This document shows, in pieces, positions 23,698-35,410 of a stretch of DNA of 64,000 nt; within the stretch, counting starts at the first letter, position 1, and every line of letters begins with the position of its first letter. The notes beneath the pieces were generated by a model, which did not search any database, was not told the DNA's origin, and worked only from the letters and a program-made list of their open reading frames with translations. Location of the stretch: assembly GCA_948470475.1 (NCBI GenBank), contig OX419344.1, forward strand, positions 20,431,725-20,495,724, given 5' to 3'. This DNA comes from Galaxea fascicularis (lineage: Eukaryota; Cnidaria; Anthozoa; Scleractinia; Euphylliidae). The translations under genes were made by a program, and so were the position numbers.

Positions 23698-24100
23698 ACA
23701 GTGTCCATGCCCTACCTGACGCCTCCCCCCCCCCCCCTCGCTCCTCTCCTTCCTCCCGTCACATCTACATCGGTGCATTTTATGGAGAATGGAAATTGTA
23801 TCGATAATTTCCAGACATAAAGCTACTCGCGCTTATGGATTATTTGTATTTATACCCAACTACAATGTTTACTCTAAACGCCAAATATTTTACCAAAACA
23901 CCTTCAATCGTACGACGAACATTTTATATAAACAAAGCTGACGCTACCCGGGGTGCCTTCACTCAACACCTCATGCTGATACGACTAAGGCATTTGTGGG
24001 GTTAATTATAGCGCTGACATGCGGCAGTGATTATTGAAGGTTGTATTTCACGCTGGAAGTCCATTCAGTTTTTTGTCCCGCTTTTCCCTATCACCTTATA

Positions 24101-26660
24101 ATGATTTTACTTGTCCTATATTCGACTGCCCTGGCGCAAATCGTTTCTGCTGAGAGTGATGTCAACGCGTTTCTCCGTGATTTCAACAAGCATGCTCCCA
24201 TCGAAAGAAACAAACATGTTCTCGCAAATTGGAAGTATTCAAGCAACGTATCGTCCGAGGAAGCTATTGCCGAGTACAAGGCTGCATCTTTAGCGTACGA
24301 AACATTTCTGGTCGAAGCACAAAAGACTGCGTCGAATTTCGATAATCTGGAGGACTTCCCTGAGGATATTCAACGGCAAATCAAGTTAATTCGTTTGTCA
24401 GGAATTTTGAAGGATCCTCAGAAACGCAAACAGTTGCATGACATCAAGACTAAAATGCGAACGATTTACAATGCAGCACAAGTTGAGGACCCTGACAAGG
24501 GGAAGAATTTGTCTCTAGCGCCTGATCTGGCGAATATCATGGCATCGTCGCATTGGTATGATCGATTGAAATTTGCGTGGCAAAGTTGGCGTGACGCAGT
24601 CGGTCCGAAAATACGACCTCTGTATGAAGAATACGTGAGACTTGCGAACGAAGGAGCGAAAGATAACAATTTCTCAGATTATGGTGCGTTTTGGCGCGAA
24701 TCTTACGAAGTTGACAATCTTCCAGAACTCGTTAGAAAGCTTTGGAAAGAACTAGGGCCTTTATATCAGGAACTTCACGCTTTTGTTCGCGACAAGCTTG
24801 CGAATCAGTATCCTCAAGTGAAAGAAGGATGTGCGATTCCAGCTCATCTACTCGGCAACATGTGGGCACAGTCGTGGGTGAACATTTACCCTTTAGTTAA
24901 ACCATTCAAAAACACGTCAAGTTTGGACGTTACAAAGACAATGCAAGGAAAAAAGTACACTATAGAGGACATGTTTCGCGTCACGGAATCATCCTTTGTG
25001 TCGCTCGGTCTGGAGAAACTGCCTAAGAATTTTTTAGAGCGTTCTATGATTAGGAAACCCGAAGGACGAGAAGTCGATTGTCTTGGATCTGCTTGGGATA
25101 TGCTCTTAAAGACTAAAGACGGGGAAAAAGACGTGAGGTAAGCGTAAACTTGTGATTTAATGTGTGAAGCGTGACGGTCACGCATCACGCTAATGTACGT
25201 TTCGCATTCATTTTGTTAGAGCCGAAGTCTTGATGAACATGAAAAAGACAGAATCCTTTTTAAAAATCTTATCTCTGTGGACCCAAGGCTTGAGATGCAG
25301 CAATTCCGATTCAGATAAAAGTTAGAAGTGATGGGTTTTTGCAGGATGTGGGCTGTTTCCGAACATTTTTTAAAATTATTTCTACGTTTTTTTGTGGAAG
25401 CTGAAGACGTTTGTTTTTTGTTTGTCTGTTTTGTTTTCCGTGAAGAAAGCTGGTTGTAATAGTATCATATTTATGCTTCTTGCAGACGATAAATTAGAGT
25501 GACCGTTGAGCAACGAATGTTATTTTGGCGAAAAAATTTCACGGCTCAATTTGCGATTTCCTGTTAAGTTTGACAGCCTGTTTACAACAATCAAGATAAA
25601 AAAAGGTCGAAGAATCTGTTTTTCTGTGTTCACGGTTTAAGTGTACCATGCTCTTTCTCTTCTGCTGCTATAAAGGTGTTTTTGAACGTCGATCTGCTGT
25701 TTCGTGCCGAGTTTTCCTCATTTTTCGTGGTCGGAGAAAGTGCTTGCTATCTTGGCAATCTTTCAAATTCCCTTTAGAACGTACTATCTCGAAAGGCGAA
25801 ATTTTAACTCTGAGGTTTTCCCGCGTACGGATTAGCCTGTTTTGTCTCGGCCGCCTTTACGAATGAATTTGCGGTTAGGTTAACTACGCTAAGACAGGGT
25901 GACTTCCTAATCTCTTCATCCAGTATTTCGGCTAACAAATTTTGACGCAAGGATAAATCGAATAGTGCTATCCATTGCCTTTCATTTGAATGCTTGCCCA
26001 CGATCCTTTACCAGAGCCGCTTAATTAATACCTCGTCATTTAAAACCGCTCGTTCGCACATTTATGTAGCGGTATTTTATGATTAATACTTGACATTGAA
26101 AGAAACATGAAAGCTCTTGGAATGCTGTGTGCATTGCTGAGTGAAGATAAAGAGGTTTTATCGATTACCACATCTAAAGTATTCCCTCAATAACAGGGTC
26201 TCGTTAGATGACTCATATCGCTGTTATTTCAAGAACCCACCACAAATCCGTAGCTTTCAATCACGATTTGCGTGCAAACATATCTGCAATCTCATTTCCG
26301 GTCTGCAAATGCCCTTCATTGTTTTTGTATGTGTGTGTGTGTGTGTGTTTCTTTTATGTAGAAAAAACAAAACATGGCTTGCAAAGTTTTCTGTGGCAAT
26401 TCCTGCTAAAAAGCTCAAACTCTTTTCTGAGAAATGCTCATCAAAACCAAGTGTATTCATCTAGGGCATAAAGATCAGTGTTTATGGTAGATATTCACTT
26501 TATTTGACGGCAAATGTGACTTGTCAATTTCCGAGCTTTTTTTCAACATACCAAGTATGCTTTCAATTTTTGTCAAGTTTAGTATATGGGCTCCTGATGT
26601 TGTTTATTTTACTACGTTTTTGAACGTTACGTAGTTCTGTGTTTGATGGTTTGGTTTGTG

Positions 26661-26722
<62 letters not shown>

Positions 26723-27013
26723 GAGAAAGGACTTGCAAATATTCGTTAAAGCTTTTTGAGAACGATATTTTTTCTTCTTAATTTTTTTTATTTTCTTGGT
26801 AGACTTCCATATTTGAAGTCAAAACGAAAGGCTTTTTTTAATTAAAATGATTGAAATTTTTATTGCTAGTAAAATTATGAACAACCAATACTTTTTATTT
26901 TAATTTCGCGTCTCGTTTTTTAATCAATTGAGTTTTTCTGACCAAAATCAAGTCCTCTTCTGTTTAATTGAAATAATTTGTAAATTATTAGTCAGTGTTA
27001 TAATAATAATAAC

Positions 27014-27047
<34 letters not shown>

Positions 27048-29411
27048 TAATAATAATTATTAGTAGTAGTAGTAGTATTATTATTATCGTTATTAGTATT
27101 CGTAGTATTATTTAACTTAACAATTTTATTCGGCGTTCCAGAAACGGCATCCCCGATCGCTTTCTATTCTCGTATTTCACAAAATTGAAACCTTACTGAG
27201 GAAAGGAAATAGATTCATGCGGAGGAAGAGATTATGGAGGTTGGGGATGTTTCTGGAACGCTTAATGAAATCTGAGTGCACGCCACGAAACAGGAAGAAT
27301 TATGCTTCACAGCATAGACTGCTCGATGACAAAACAACACAAAAAAGAAAGCAAAGAGGAAACATTTTGCCTTCAGTACACTTCAGTATTGCAGTATGCG
27401 GGAGCTGAGATTGAGGAAGTTTTAGCAAATGACGGAGTGGTAGTACATTCTTTTATATATGTAAGAGCGTTTGGAGCTGAGGCTCGGGACGTTCTTATTT
27501 TTTCCGTGATTTGAGCCTGAAAACGTTCTTAAGGTGTTCTTAAGTTACGTGGTACAAACCCGATGTCGCGCTAACCAACTGCTGGTAAATTTAGCTTTAC
27601 AAAAAGCATTGAACATGAAGGTTCACAAAGCGACACAAAGTCTTCAGATTTTGCAGTAAAGTTCATGTGTACATCGTATGCTACTCCTGGGACAACACTC
27701 TCCGGGGGAGGGAGGGGGGTACTCCCAGAACAAATTGGGTGGGAGTGTGCGGTAGGATTCCTGAAACCCTTACCCTATTTCAGACCTGACCCTTAAATCA
27801 ATACCTTTTTTTAGACCTGCCTAATAATCAGTTCCCTAGGTCAGACAAATGTTAAAGGTAATGTTTATACGCTTTTATTAAGTAGGATATAAAACTGTAC
27901 AAATTTCCGAGCTTAAAATTCCACACTATAAAGCAGGTTGCATCATGCGTCGCCAATTCAAGACCAGAGTGCACAAACCATACCCCATTTGAGATCAAAA
28001 TGGTCAAAACTGATACCCTATTTCAAACCAAAACGGCTAAAATACCATACCCTTTGGCGCCGCACATGCCTATATAGCCCATATAAGGGAGAACCCTTCC
28101 CCCGCCCCCGGGGCCTGATCATTTTAAAAAATAAATGAGCAAAATAAAGATGTTCTTAACTGACTCTCAGCCTGGGTTATGTTCTAAGCATGTTCTTAAA
28201 ATTTGGGTTAATCTCAGCCTCAACGTTCTTATAAGAAAAGGTTCTTATAAAAAAAAAAAAAAAAGAGTGTAGTCGAATTTTCTAGACGTGTCGCTGTCAT
28301 AAATATTTCTTTCTTAAGTTCTTTTTGTGACGCAACAAACCAATATGACAGCAGGAACCTTTGTGGTGAGGAAAGGAAATCTTGGTGAAGAGAGATAAGC
28401 TTAAATCCACCAAAGAAAGCCGTTCTAGAGGTGTGATAGACAGCGAGGTTGTGTGGATAACTTTTTGTTATTTGTAAAGGCTTACTTTTCGCGGCTTCTG
28501 AAGTTGGGTGTGTAACAACAATTTAAATCCATCGGTTATACGCACACTCATATATTGTTTCCTTTAGTTGTCCTCGGAGTGAGTAAAAGTCGCAAGACTC
28601 TTCGTTCCTTTAGTACTATACTGCGCACGCTTAAAGAAACGAGCACTGGCACTCGTTTCCCGACCGCTGGACATGTGAACGAAGGCTCTTGGTGCGAGAC
28701 TGAATTCAATCACTGCAAAGTCTACAATTTCTACATCCCGATCTTAGACCAAAATAGTCAAATCTCTTTTCGTCTTTAGGTCTTAACTTTACGCGGAAGT
28801 CTTCCGACCGCAGTTCCTTGTCTGAGCTTTTAAATATGGTAAATCATAGGTTACACTGGAGCGTCGTTTTTCAACACTCCTAAGTTAAAAGTTTGTCGTA
28901 AGTGGTGAAACGGTTATCTCCATTTACTTTTGTAAAATTTGTTTCGTAACCGTGCATCACTACACAAGTTGAAATAAAGACGCATTTATCAAGTGAAGGA
29001 AATTCATACAAAGCATTGTTGATCCTCTCCCCTCCCCTCTTCCCCTCCCCCCCCCCTGAAGTGCCGACCATCGGCAACCCCCTAATTAAAAAAAACAGTT
29101 AATGTATGGTTCGGCTGTTAAAGTGAAAAGTAATGGACTTTTGTAGGATTCATCAGTGTACAGATGTCACGCAAGAATGGCTTGTCGCTACACACCGCGA
29201 GATGGGTCACGTGTATTACTTCATGTCATACTGGGACCAACCGTTCATCTATCGTGACGGCGCCAATCCTGGCTTTCTTGAGGCCGTGGGTGATGCAATG
29301 TCTCTTTCAGTTTCTACGCCTCAGCATCTTCACAAGATCGGGCTGCTAAAAGACTATGTACCAAGCGAAGGTGATTGGGGTTTCAGTAACACGAATAATT
29401 AAATGATGATG

Positions 29412-29467
<56 letters not shown>

Positions 29468-29627
29468 CGGGATTCAGAAATGCTTTTTGAAACCGTTGCA
29501 GTCTCTATTTTCGCTCGTAACTGGCGCCGCCGAAACTACCGGCTTGCGGCCTCGCCGCTCAAATATCGCGTTCTTTCCACAGATTTTAGAGATAAAGAGA
29601 GACTACTCGCAGTCTATACTTATAGTA

Positions 29628-29666
<39 letters not shown>

Positions 29667-31883
29667 GCCCTCATTTTCAGTTGACTTTTGTCAGATTCCT
29701 CTCCCATCGTCATCAATTGACGGTCTGTTGTGAAGCGAAAGCCGTTCCCTTGGGTGCCATTTTTTTTTCTTTTCTTTTCTTTTTTTCTCATTGGGGGCGA
29801 CACCACCGCTCTGACGCTCTTCGTCGCTGGTGAGCAAGAAGACCTCTGGAACCCTGGGTATTTAAGGCGAAGTAGAATCAACAAGAGCTACTCTACGAGC
29901 CTTGACAATACCGTTAGATGAAATGTGTGTCATCCTCCGTCTACCCAAACCACCCCACACGAATCCGCCACTAGTACCAGTCCCCTCAGATTTTCTGCGG
30001 GTAGGAATTACTGTGCGCATCTTCTCAACAGATCATCATGTGACGTCACCAATTACCAGTACGACTGCTTTCGAGGGTGACATTACACTAACTGTTAACT
30101 TATAACCAGAACGGAGTTACCTGAAGCACGGTTGGCGTTAATCGAGGTTAAATACTGACAACCTATAGGTTTTAATACAACTTAATCAATGGTTAGCGCT
30201 AACCATGCTTCAAGCAACTCGGCCCTGGCCTATATCACGATTTAGAAAAACTCAGACTGTTAGAGGGGTTAAATATGAGTAATGTAGAACATCGCCCTAA
30301 TTTTTAATTGTTTTCTTTAGGTTTGGAGATAAACGCCCTGATGAAAATGGCTCTAGACATCATTGCCTTTCTGCCGTTTGCATATTTAACTGACCAGTGG
30401 CGTTGGAACGTGTTTCAAGGGAAGATAAAACCAGACGAGTACAACACAAAATGGTGGAAACTGAGAACTAGATACCAGGGTGTGAAACCTCCGTTAGAGA
30501 GGACCGAGAGTGATTTCGATCCTGGAGCCATGTACCACATACCTAGTGACGTGCCATATATAAGGTCTGTTTATTTGTTTGTTTTGTGGGTTAGCCTGCG
30601 TGCCGTGCGCTTGCAAAGCACGTGGAAATGGCATGGAACGAAGAGCGTATTTTTTTGTTTTAGTTCGCTCTATGATTGGCTGGGAAAACTCGCGCCACTT
30701 TCTCAACCAATGAGAAGTAAAACCAAACCCATTCCTGACTTGGCACTCCCGAATTTTCCCGCGCTTGGCGCCGGCTACATCTAATCAAATGGAATCCTGA
30801 TTGGTCCGTTGCGCTGTTGGTGTTTGTTGTGATTGGTCAGAGTAATCGCCTTGATTTTGGTTTCGCGACAGTTGTAAATCGCTGTAGAGCGAACTATTAA
30901 TTGTTTGGTCATTTCTTCTCGCTGTAGGTATTTTATCAGCACGGTACTCCAATTTCAGTTCCACAAAGCAGCCTGCCATGCGGCGGGCTTCGAAGGCCCT
31001 CTTCACCAGTGCTCTATATGCAAATCGACCGAAGCGGGCAGAAGGATCAGGTGAGTAAAATGATCCATAAATGGCCCTTTGAAACGACTGCCTCTCTCTA
31101 AAACTTGTTTGCGTCGGTACAACTGGTGACTTTGAAAGAAAGAAAGAAGTAATGTTTGGTCCCTACCTTACAAAGATTTTTCAGACCTTCAGAGGGCATA
31201 AAATGTTGATGTTTCGGAAAATCCTACACCTCTACCTTGATTAATCCATTGAACAAGATAGACTGGAAGGGGATGACTTTTGAGAAATCCTTGCAAGTGA
31301 CATGGGCCAAATTTTGATGTCCCGAGTTTGCACCAATTAAACCCGCATTCAAGTGATGTTCATAAACTTACGATCCACCTATAGGTTAGTCTCCTTCGCA
31401 GCCGTTTTTAGGCTCGTCACGCAACGCTCCTGGAGGAAAGTTGCGTGACGAGCCTAAAAACGGCTGCGAAGGAGACTACCTATAGGTCGTCTCTCTTTTT
31501 TTGTTCTCTATTTGTTTAGCGAAATTCTGAAGTTAGGCAAGAGTACGCCTTGGCCCGAGGCCCTAGAAAGGCTCACAAACAAGCGCTCGATAGATGCTGG
31601 CCCCCTAAAAGAGTACTTCTGGCCTCTGTATCTGTGGTTGAGAGCTCAAAGATGCACCTCCAAGTACAAAATTGGATGGCCCGAAAATCCGGGCCCTGAA
31701 TATGACCCATGCGTAGTGCCTACAACGTTACCAGCGTATCAAGGAATGAGGTCACCCAACACTCAGCGAAACTCCAAAGGGCATACTCAAACTTTAAGCA
31801 CCGCTGGGAAGTTAATAATGGCTGTTTTTGCGGTGTTGTTGAGTGTAAACCTTCAGTACAACCAACTGGTCTTGTCATTTTAG
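24101..31883 (+). CDS. Angiotensin-converting-enzyme-like protein A (peptidase M2 fold, degenerate active site)
   Basis: Five exons: 24101-25137, 29147-29370, 30321-30564, 30928-31050, 31520-31883; 1992 nt, 663 aa. The frame is open upstream to 24041, but ATG 24101 gives a clear signal peptide ([17 protein letters not shown]). Length and block order fit single-domain [70 protein letters not shown]. The catalytic site is damaged. The zinc motif HEXXH reads REMGH (29196-29210; CGC for the first His), GFHEAVGD reads GFLEAVGD (29277), CHASAW reads CLGSAW (25079) and the Lys before YHIP is Met (30530). Glu of the motif, the third-ligand Glu, HIP, Arg and Tyr of YIRYF remain. In human testis ACE numbering these are H383R, H410L, H353L-A354G and K511M. 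It is probably a secreted or membrane-tethered pseudo-peptidase; the C-terminus is hydrophobic, suggesting a GPI signal. Confidence 0.92.
25138..29146. other. ACE-A intron 1: content
   Basis: A 4-kb intron without a recognised gene. It holds an (ATT)n array at 26662-26721 and a complementary (AAT)n array at about 27000-27061. An inverted pair, GCGTTCCAGAAAC near 27133 and GTTTCTGGAACGC near 27248, is present. A GC-rich-ended element lies at about 27701-28117 (left CCGGGGGAGGGAGGGGGGTA, right CCCTTCCCCCGCCCCCGGGG). A C-run lies near 29047. Confidence 0.6.
27701..28117. mobile_element. Element with GC-rich inverted ends
   Basis: The left end has CCGGGGGAGGG then GGTACTCCCAGAAC. The right end has AAGGGAGAACCC then CCCCCGGGG. 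The ends are imperfect inverted repeats. The interior has repeated ATACCCTATTTCA-like phrases. No protein is encoded. The family is uncertain. Confidence 0.4.
29371..31519. other. ACE-A introns 2-4: content
   Basis: Intron 2 (29371-30320) contains an (AAT)n array at about 29403-29466 and an (ATG)n array at about 29628-29667. Intron 3 (30565-30927) is repeat-like, with several ATTGG boxes and no gene. Intron 4 (31051-31519) contains a MITE at 31387-31477. Open frames of poly-Ile or poly-Asp are microsatellite translations. Confidence 0.6.
31387..31477. mobile_element. Foldback MITE in ACE-A intron 4
   Basis: Nearly perfect arms of about 40 bases from TAGTCTCCTTCGCAGCCG to its complement, with a short loop around GCTCCTGGAGGA. 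It is flanked on both sides by CCTATAGGT (31378-31386 and 31479-31487), which is itself nearly palindromic and so could be target duplication or outer terminal repeat. It is probably Mutator-type. Confidence 0.75.
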
Positions 31884-32692
31884 ACTTTATAAGTCTTTCT
31901 GTCCGAAGAATGTAAATTTACAGACTCTATAATTTGAACTGTTTGTGGACTTTGTACAGCCTAATTAACAGCACCACAAGCGAGTGTACTGCCTTAGTTT
32001 AGGTTCCAGTTTGAATGGTTGCTTGAAAGTGTTTCATTCACAAACCCAAATGAATTACAACCTCGTGCAATGTTCATCAGTTGTCTGTTTCTGCAACTCC
32101 CAGTAATTTTCCGGGGTTGGAAACAGGTTTAGTGGCTCTGTCTTAGCAAACATGGATTCAAAAATTGTTGTATTTGGCCAGCTAGCTTTGAAAATCTGTC
32201 TACTTTCATTAACGCGCTGGGCAAATTTAATAGCACTAAAATTGACGTTCAAATGTTCTTCCTCATCAATTCTTTGAAAGTTGCATAAAGCTTTCAAAAT
32301 CCATCCGGATCCTTTTTCAGCGTTTGTTCCTGGTATTTGCAACCTTGTCGGGTTTGGACGAGGCTGCAAACTTCTTTCATAATTTGGGGTGCAGGGAGGG
32401 GTGGCGGGGGAGGTGATAGCCCTGATCACGGTTCATTGCAGGTCATCGTTCATAAATGCCGGTTTATGGCCTCACGGACCTTGCGTGAAAGAAAGTGGTC
32501 TTCCTGGCGAATGACCTTTACACTGCCCCAGGCGATGGAATAACCTGTGTCCTGAGCAGCAGATTTCAGATCACAGGATCACTGGCAAATACCACTAGAC
32601 GAACCATCACTGAATAAGGAATCTGGATCAGTGGATTACGAAAGCTTTGTGTAACTTCCAAAGAATTGTTGAAGATATATAGATTAATTAAT

Positions 32693-32815
32693 GGTTGGTG
32701 AGCACGTACGATTTTTATTCACGAGTTGTGAAGCATAAAACGAACGAGCGAGGAACGAGCAAGTGAGTTTTATTCTTCACAACGAGAGAATAAAAATCGT
32801 ACAAGCGAAGTAACC
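32693..32815. mobile_element. Foldback MITE
   Basis: Arms begin GGTT and share GTACGATTTTTATTC and GTTGTGAAG, with a loop rich in GAACGAGCGAGGAACGAGC. There is no open frame. No clear target duplication is visible. Confidence 0.7.
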
Positions 32816-35299
32816 ATGAAGTAATTTGTTTATTATATAAATACTGAGATTTACTTTAGAGAAAACACTGTCAACTGACTGCAAAAGATCAACGAGCCGT
32901 GAACACAATGTCGGCTGTTTGTTTTGAGCTAACTCAGTGTGTAAGATGCCTCAAATACTGAAATACAAACTGCTTCAAATACCTGAAAATTTGAAGCTTT
33001 CCGAACGTTAAGCATTTTCTTTTAAAGAAAAACGAAATGGCCGGCAGTCCGATTCGGGCTCCCTTTCAAGGGCTTTGTTTTCCTTAGACTTGGTACTTCG
33101 GGGAGATTTAGTGTGTTTTAGGTTAGGGATTAGGGCTAGGAGTCAAGGAATATGGACGTTTGTTATTAGGCTTGAAGATTTTAACGGCTGCTGGTCATTT
33201 AGACGATTTGTACTTTGATAGTTTATATTAATAAAACTGCATCGCTTTCTTAACGGTTACTTCGATAGTTAAGTCTATAATTGTCGTCTTTTGTTGAAAA
33301 TATCATAAATTCCTCAGTTTTTCTGAATTTGTCAAGGAAATATCGGACTGCCGGCCATTTAGTGTTTTTACAACCTTGACCGGCTGCCGGCCATTTAGAC
33401 ACGAGTTTGACAGCTCAACAGTTTTATGTAAACATTAGCTCACAACAGGCGTTCCAAGTTAATTTGGAATCCAGTACTTTAAGTCTTTTTTACCTCTTTT
33501 GAAGAAGACTCTCCTCAGTTTCTGGAATTGCCAAGGTTGTCGATTGATGAAGGCTGTTGATAGAAATGCTGAATTGACCACCATGAATAACAGCGCCCGT
33601 AGCGGATAGCGACGTCATGTTGATAAATATGCGAACAAACAAGGTGAATGGAATTGAGGTCGACCATTCACCAAAGTGGCATTCTGTAGGGCTTTGTTTT
33701 GGAGTGTTTGTTCTCGTTTTCTTGGCCTTCAATGGATTCCTCCAATGAAGGAATATCTGCAACGTTGAACAGCTTTAACGAGAAGCCACGAGTTAAAGGG
33801 AATAACGAAAGCTGTTCATTCATCATCGGCTTGGGAAGCCGTCCTGAAAGGCGGGAAAACCAATTTTGTCTGCGGCCTGTGATTGGTCAGACGATATATT
33901 TTCACTGGTGAGAAAAATCGTCCGACCAATCAGATTCATTCTAGTTGTTGGCGGACCATTTTTATGACAACTTTGTTCAGCGTAATCCCGAGGATGCTCA
34001 GTACTAAAAAAACAGTGAAAAGTCCAGGCTTTTGATAATTTCACCTTTTTGCCCTAATTTCGTCTTGCTAGACTCAATTTTTAGCTCATTCATGCGCGCG
34101 CACGCAAGCAAAGAATGAGTATCATGAGGGACCAAATGTCGACGGAGGTATGTGGACGGAAGTTTTTGGACAGAAATTGTGGACCGTAGGCGGAAGTGAA
34201 AGTGTCCTCACCACCCCTCCCCGCTTCGGCTTAATAAAAGCTCAAATAAACTTCGATTTCGCTGCAACAAGCAGGTGCAAAGAATAAACAAAAAATGTGT
34301 GTATGGTGTGATGAATAAATTTTAACATCAAGTCAGAATTTCGCAACCTCTGGATTGAGAAACCGCAATGTTTGCGCCTCTAGCCTGGACGGGTACTCCA
34401 CTGTAAATTGGTTTTGTTACACGCGCTACCAACCATCGAGGCAGCCATATTGGAAAGAAGTATCTACAAAGAGCAAGCTTCGTTGCTTTCGTATCAGTAA
34501 GTACCTGAATCATTGTGTTATTATTGTGGCTTTCCTTTGGAGCTCTTCAACATACGACCCACACATCAATAATAGCGGCCAAGATAGTCTCACTAAAACA
34601 TTTTTTGAGCTTCAGTTTCGATCCAGACTTGAGGCTCGCTCGTACTGAACTGCTTCACAATATCCTGAAAGGGTACTCTAGCAGCTCTCGTAAGCTGTAA
34701 ATTTCATAGGCAGGCATAGTGTATCACCTCTATTGTTTAAGGGATAGGGTCCATTGTTTGTGTTGTTCTTGTTCTTTTGTTCACCTGAAGGGTTGCAAGG
34801 CAATCTCGTGAGACCTTACGAGAGCTGCTACATGCCCCTCCTGAAAACCAATGCTGTACTATTTGCAATAAAAACCACGAAACAATCTCTCATTAAAAGT
34901 TGCATGAGATGGCTACTAGCCACATTGGATCAATCACAGGTCATGTCATCAAGTTTATCAAGACGAAGCTGTCCTTCTTGTCCAGTAAGTTTCGCTTTGT
35001 TCTTCTTTAAACCACAGGCACACGTGGATGAATTAAATAAATCACAAGATGAGCCCAGTAGCGTCGAAGGAATGACAACCTTCTGTTCACCGAACAGAAG
35101 GCTTTATAGTGTGTCTGTCTTTTGTTTGTCGCTGCTTTTTATATATAAATATGCTTCAAATATGCCGGATTTCAAGTGTTTTTGTGTAGGCAATACTCAA
35201 TGTGATTCTAACTGTTGTAATCTGTATAATTTCATAACTTTTTTTTTTCTGCATTCGACATTGCCTATCTATTCTGTTTCTGAGGGAGCTCATAGGTCA

Positions 35300-35410
35300 T
35301 AAGCCCAGTGGTTTCTTTATGAGCTTCCTTGCCATTTTATTTCAAATTTCATAATTTGTATATTTATCTCTTATGAAATGGCAAATAAACTGAACTGAAC
35401 TGAACTGAAA
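35300..35410 (+). mobile_element. Probable non-LTR retrotransposon 3' tail
   Basis: A 3' end reading GAAATGGCAAATAAACTGAA followed by CTGAA repeats to 35410. A polyadenylation-like AATAAA directly followed by a short tandem tail is typical of CR1/L2-type elements. The 5' limit is unknown and no RT is visible. Confidence 0.45.

Larger units (their letters stand above)
22791..24100. other. Intergenic region upstream of the first ACE gene
   Basis: No gene recognised. It contains a foldback MITE (23247-23378), a micro-element (23676-23697) and a C-run at about 23726-23737. The final few hundred bases should include the promoter of the ACE gene, but no clear TATA-box position can be set. Confidence 0.5.

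Noticed and set aside
29403..29684. Open frame starting with a long isoleucine run
   Set aside because: Translation of an AAT microsatellite within an ACE-A intron.
34754..35302. 182-residue open frame between the ACE genes
   Set aside because: No motif, no splice or start context, and it runs into a retrotransposon-like tail; not enough to call a gene.
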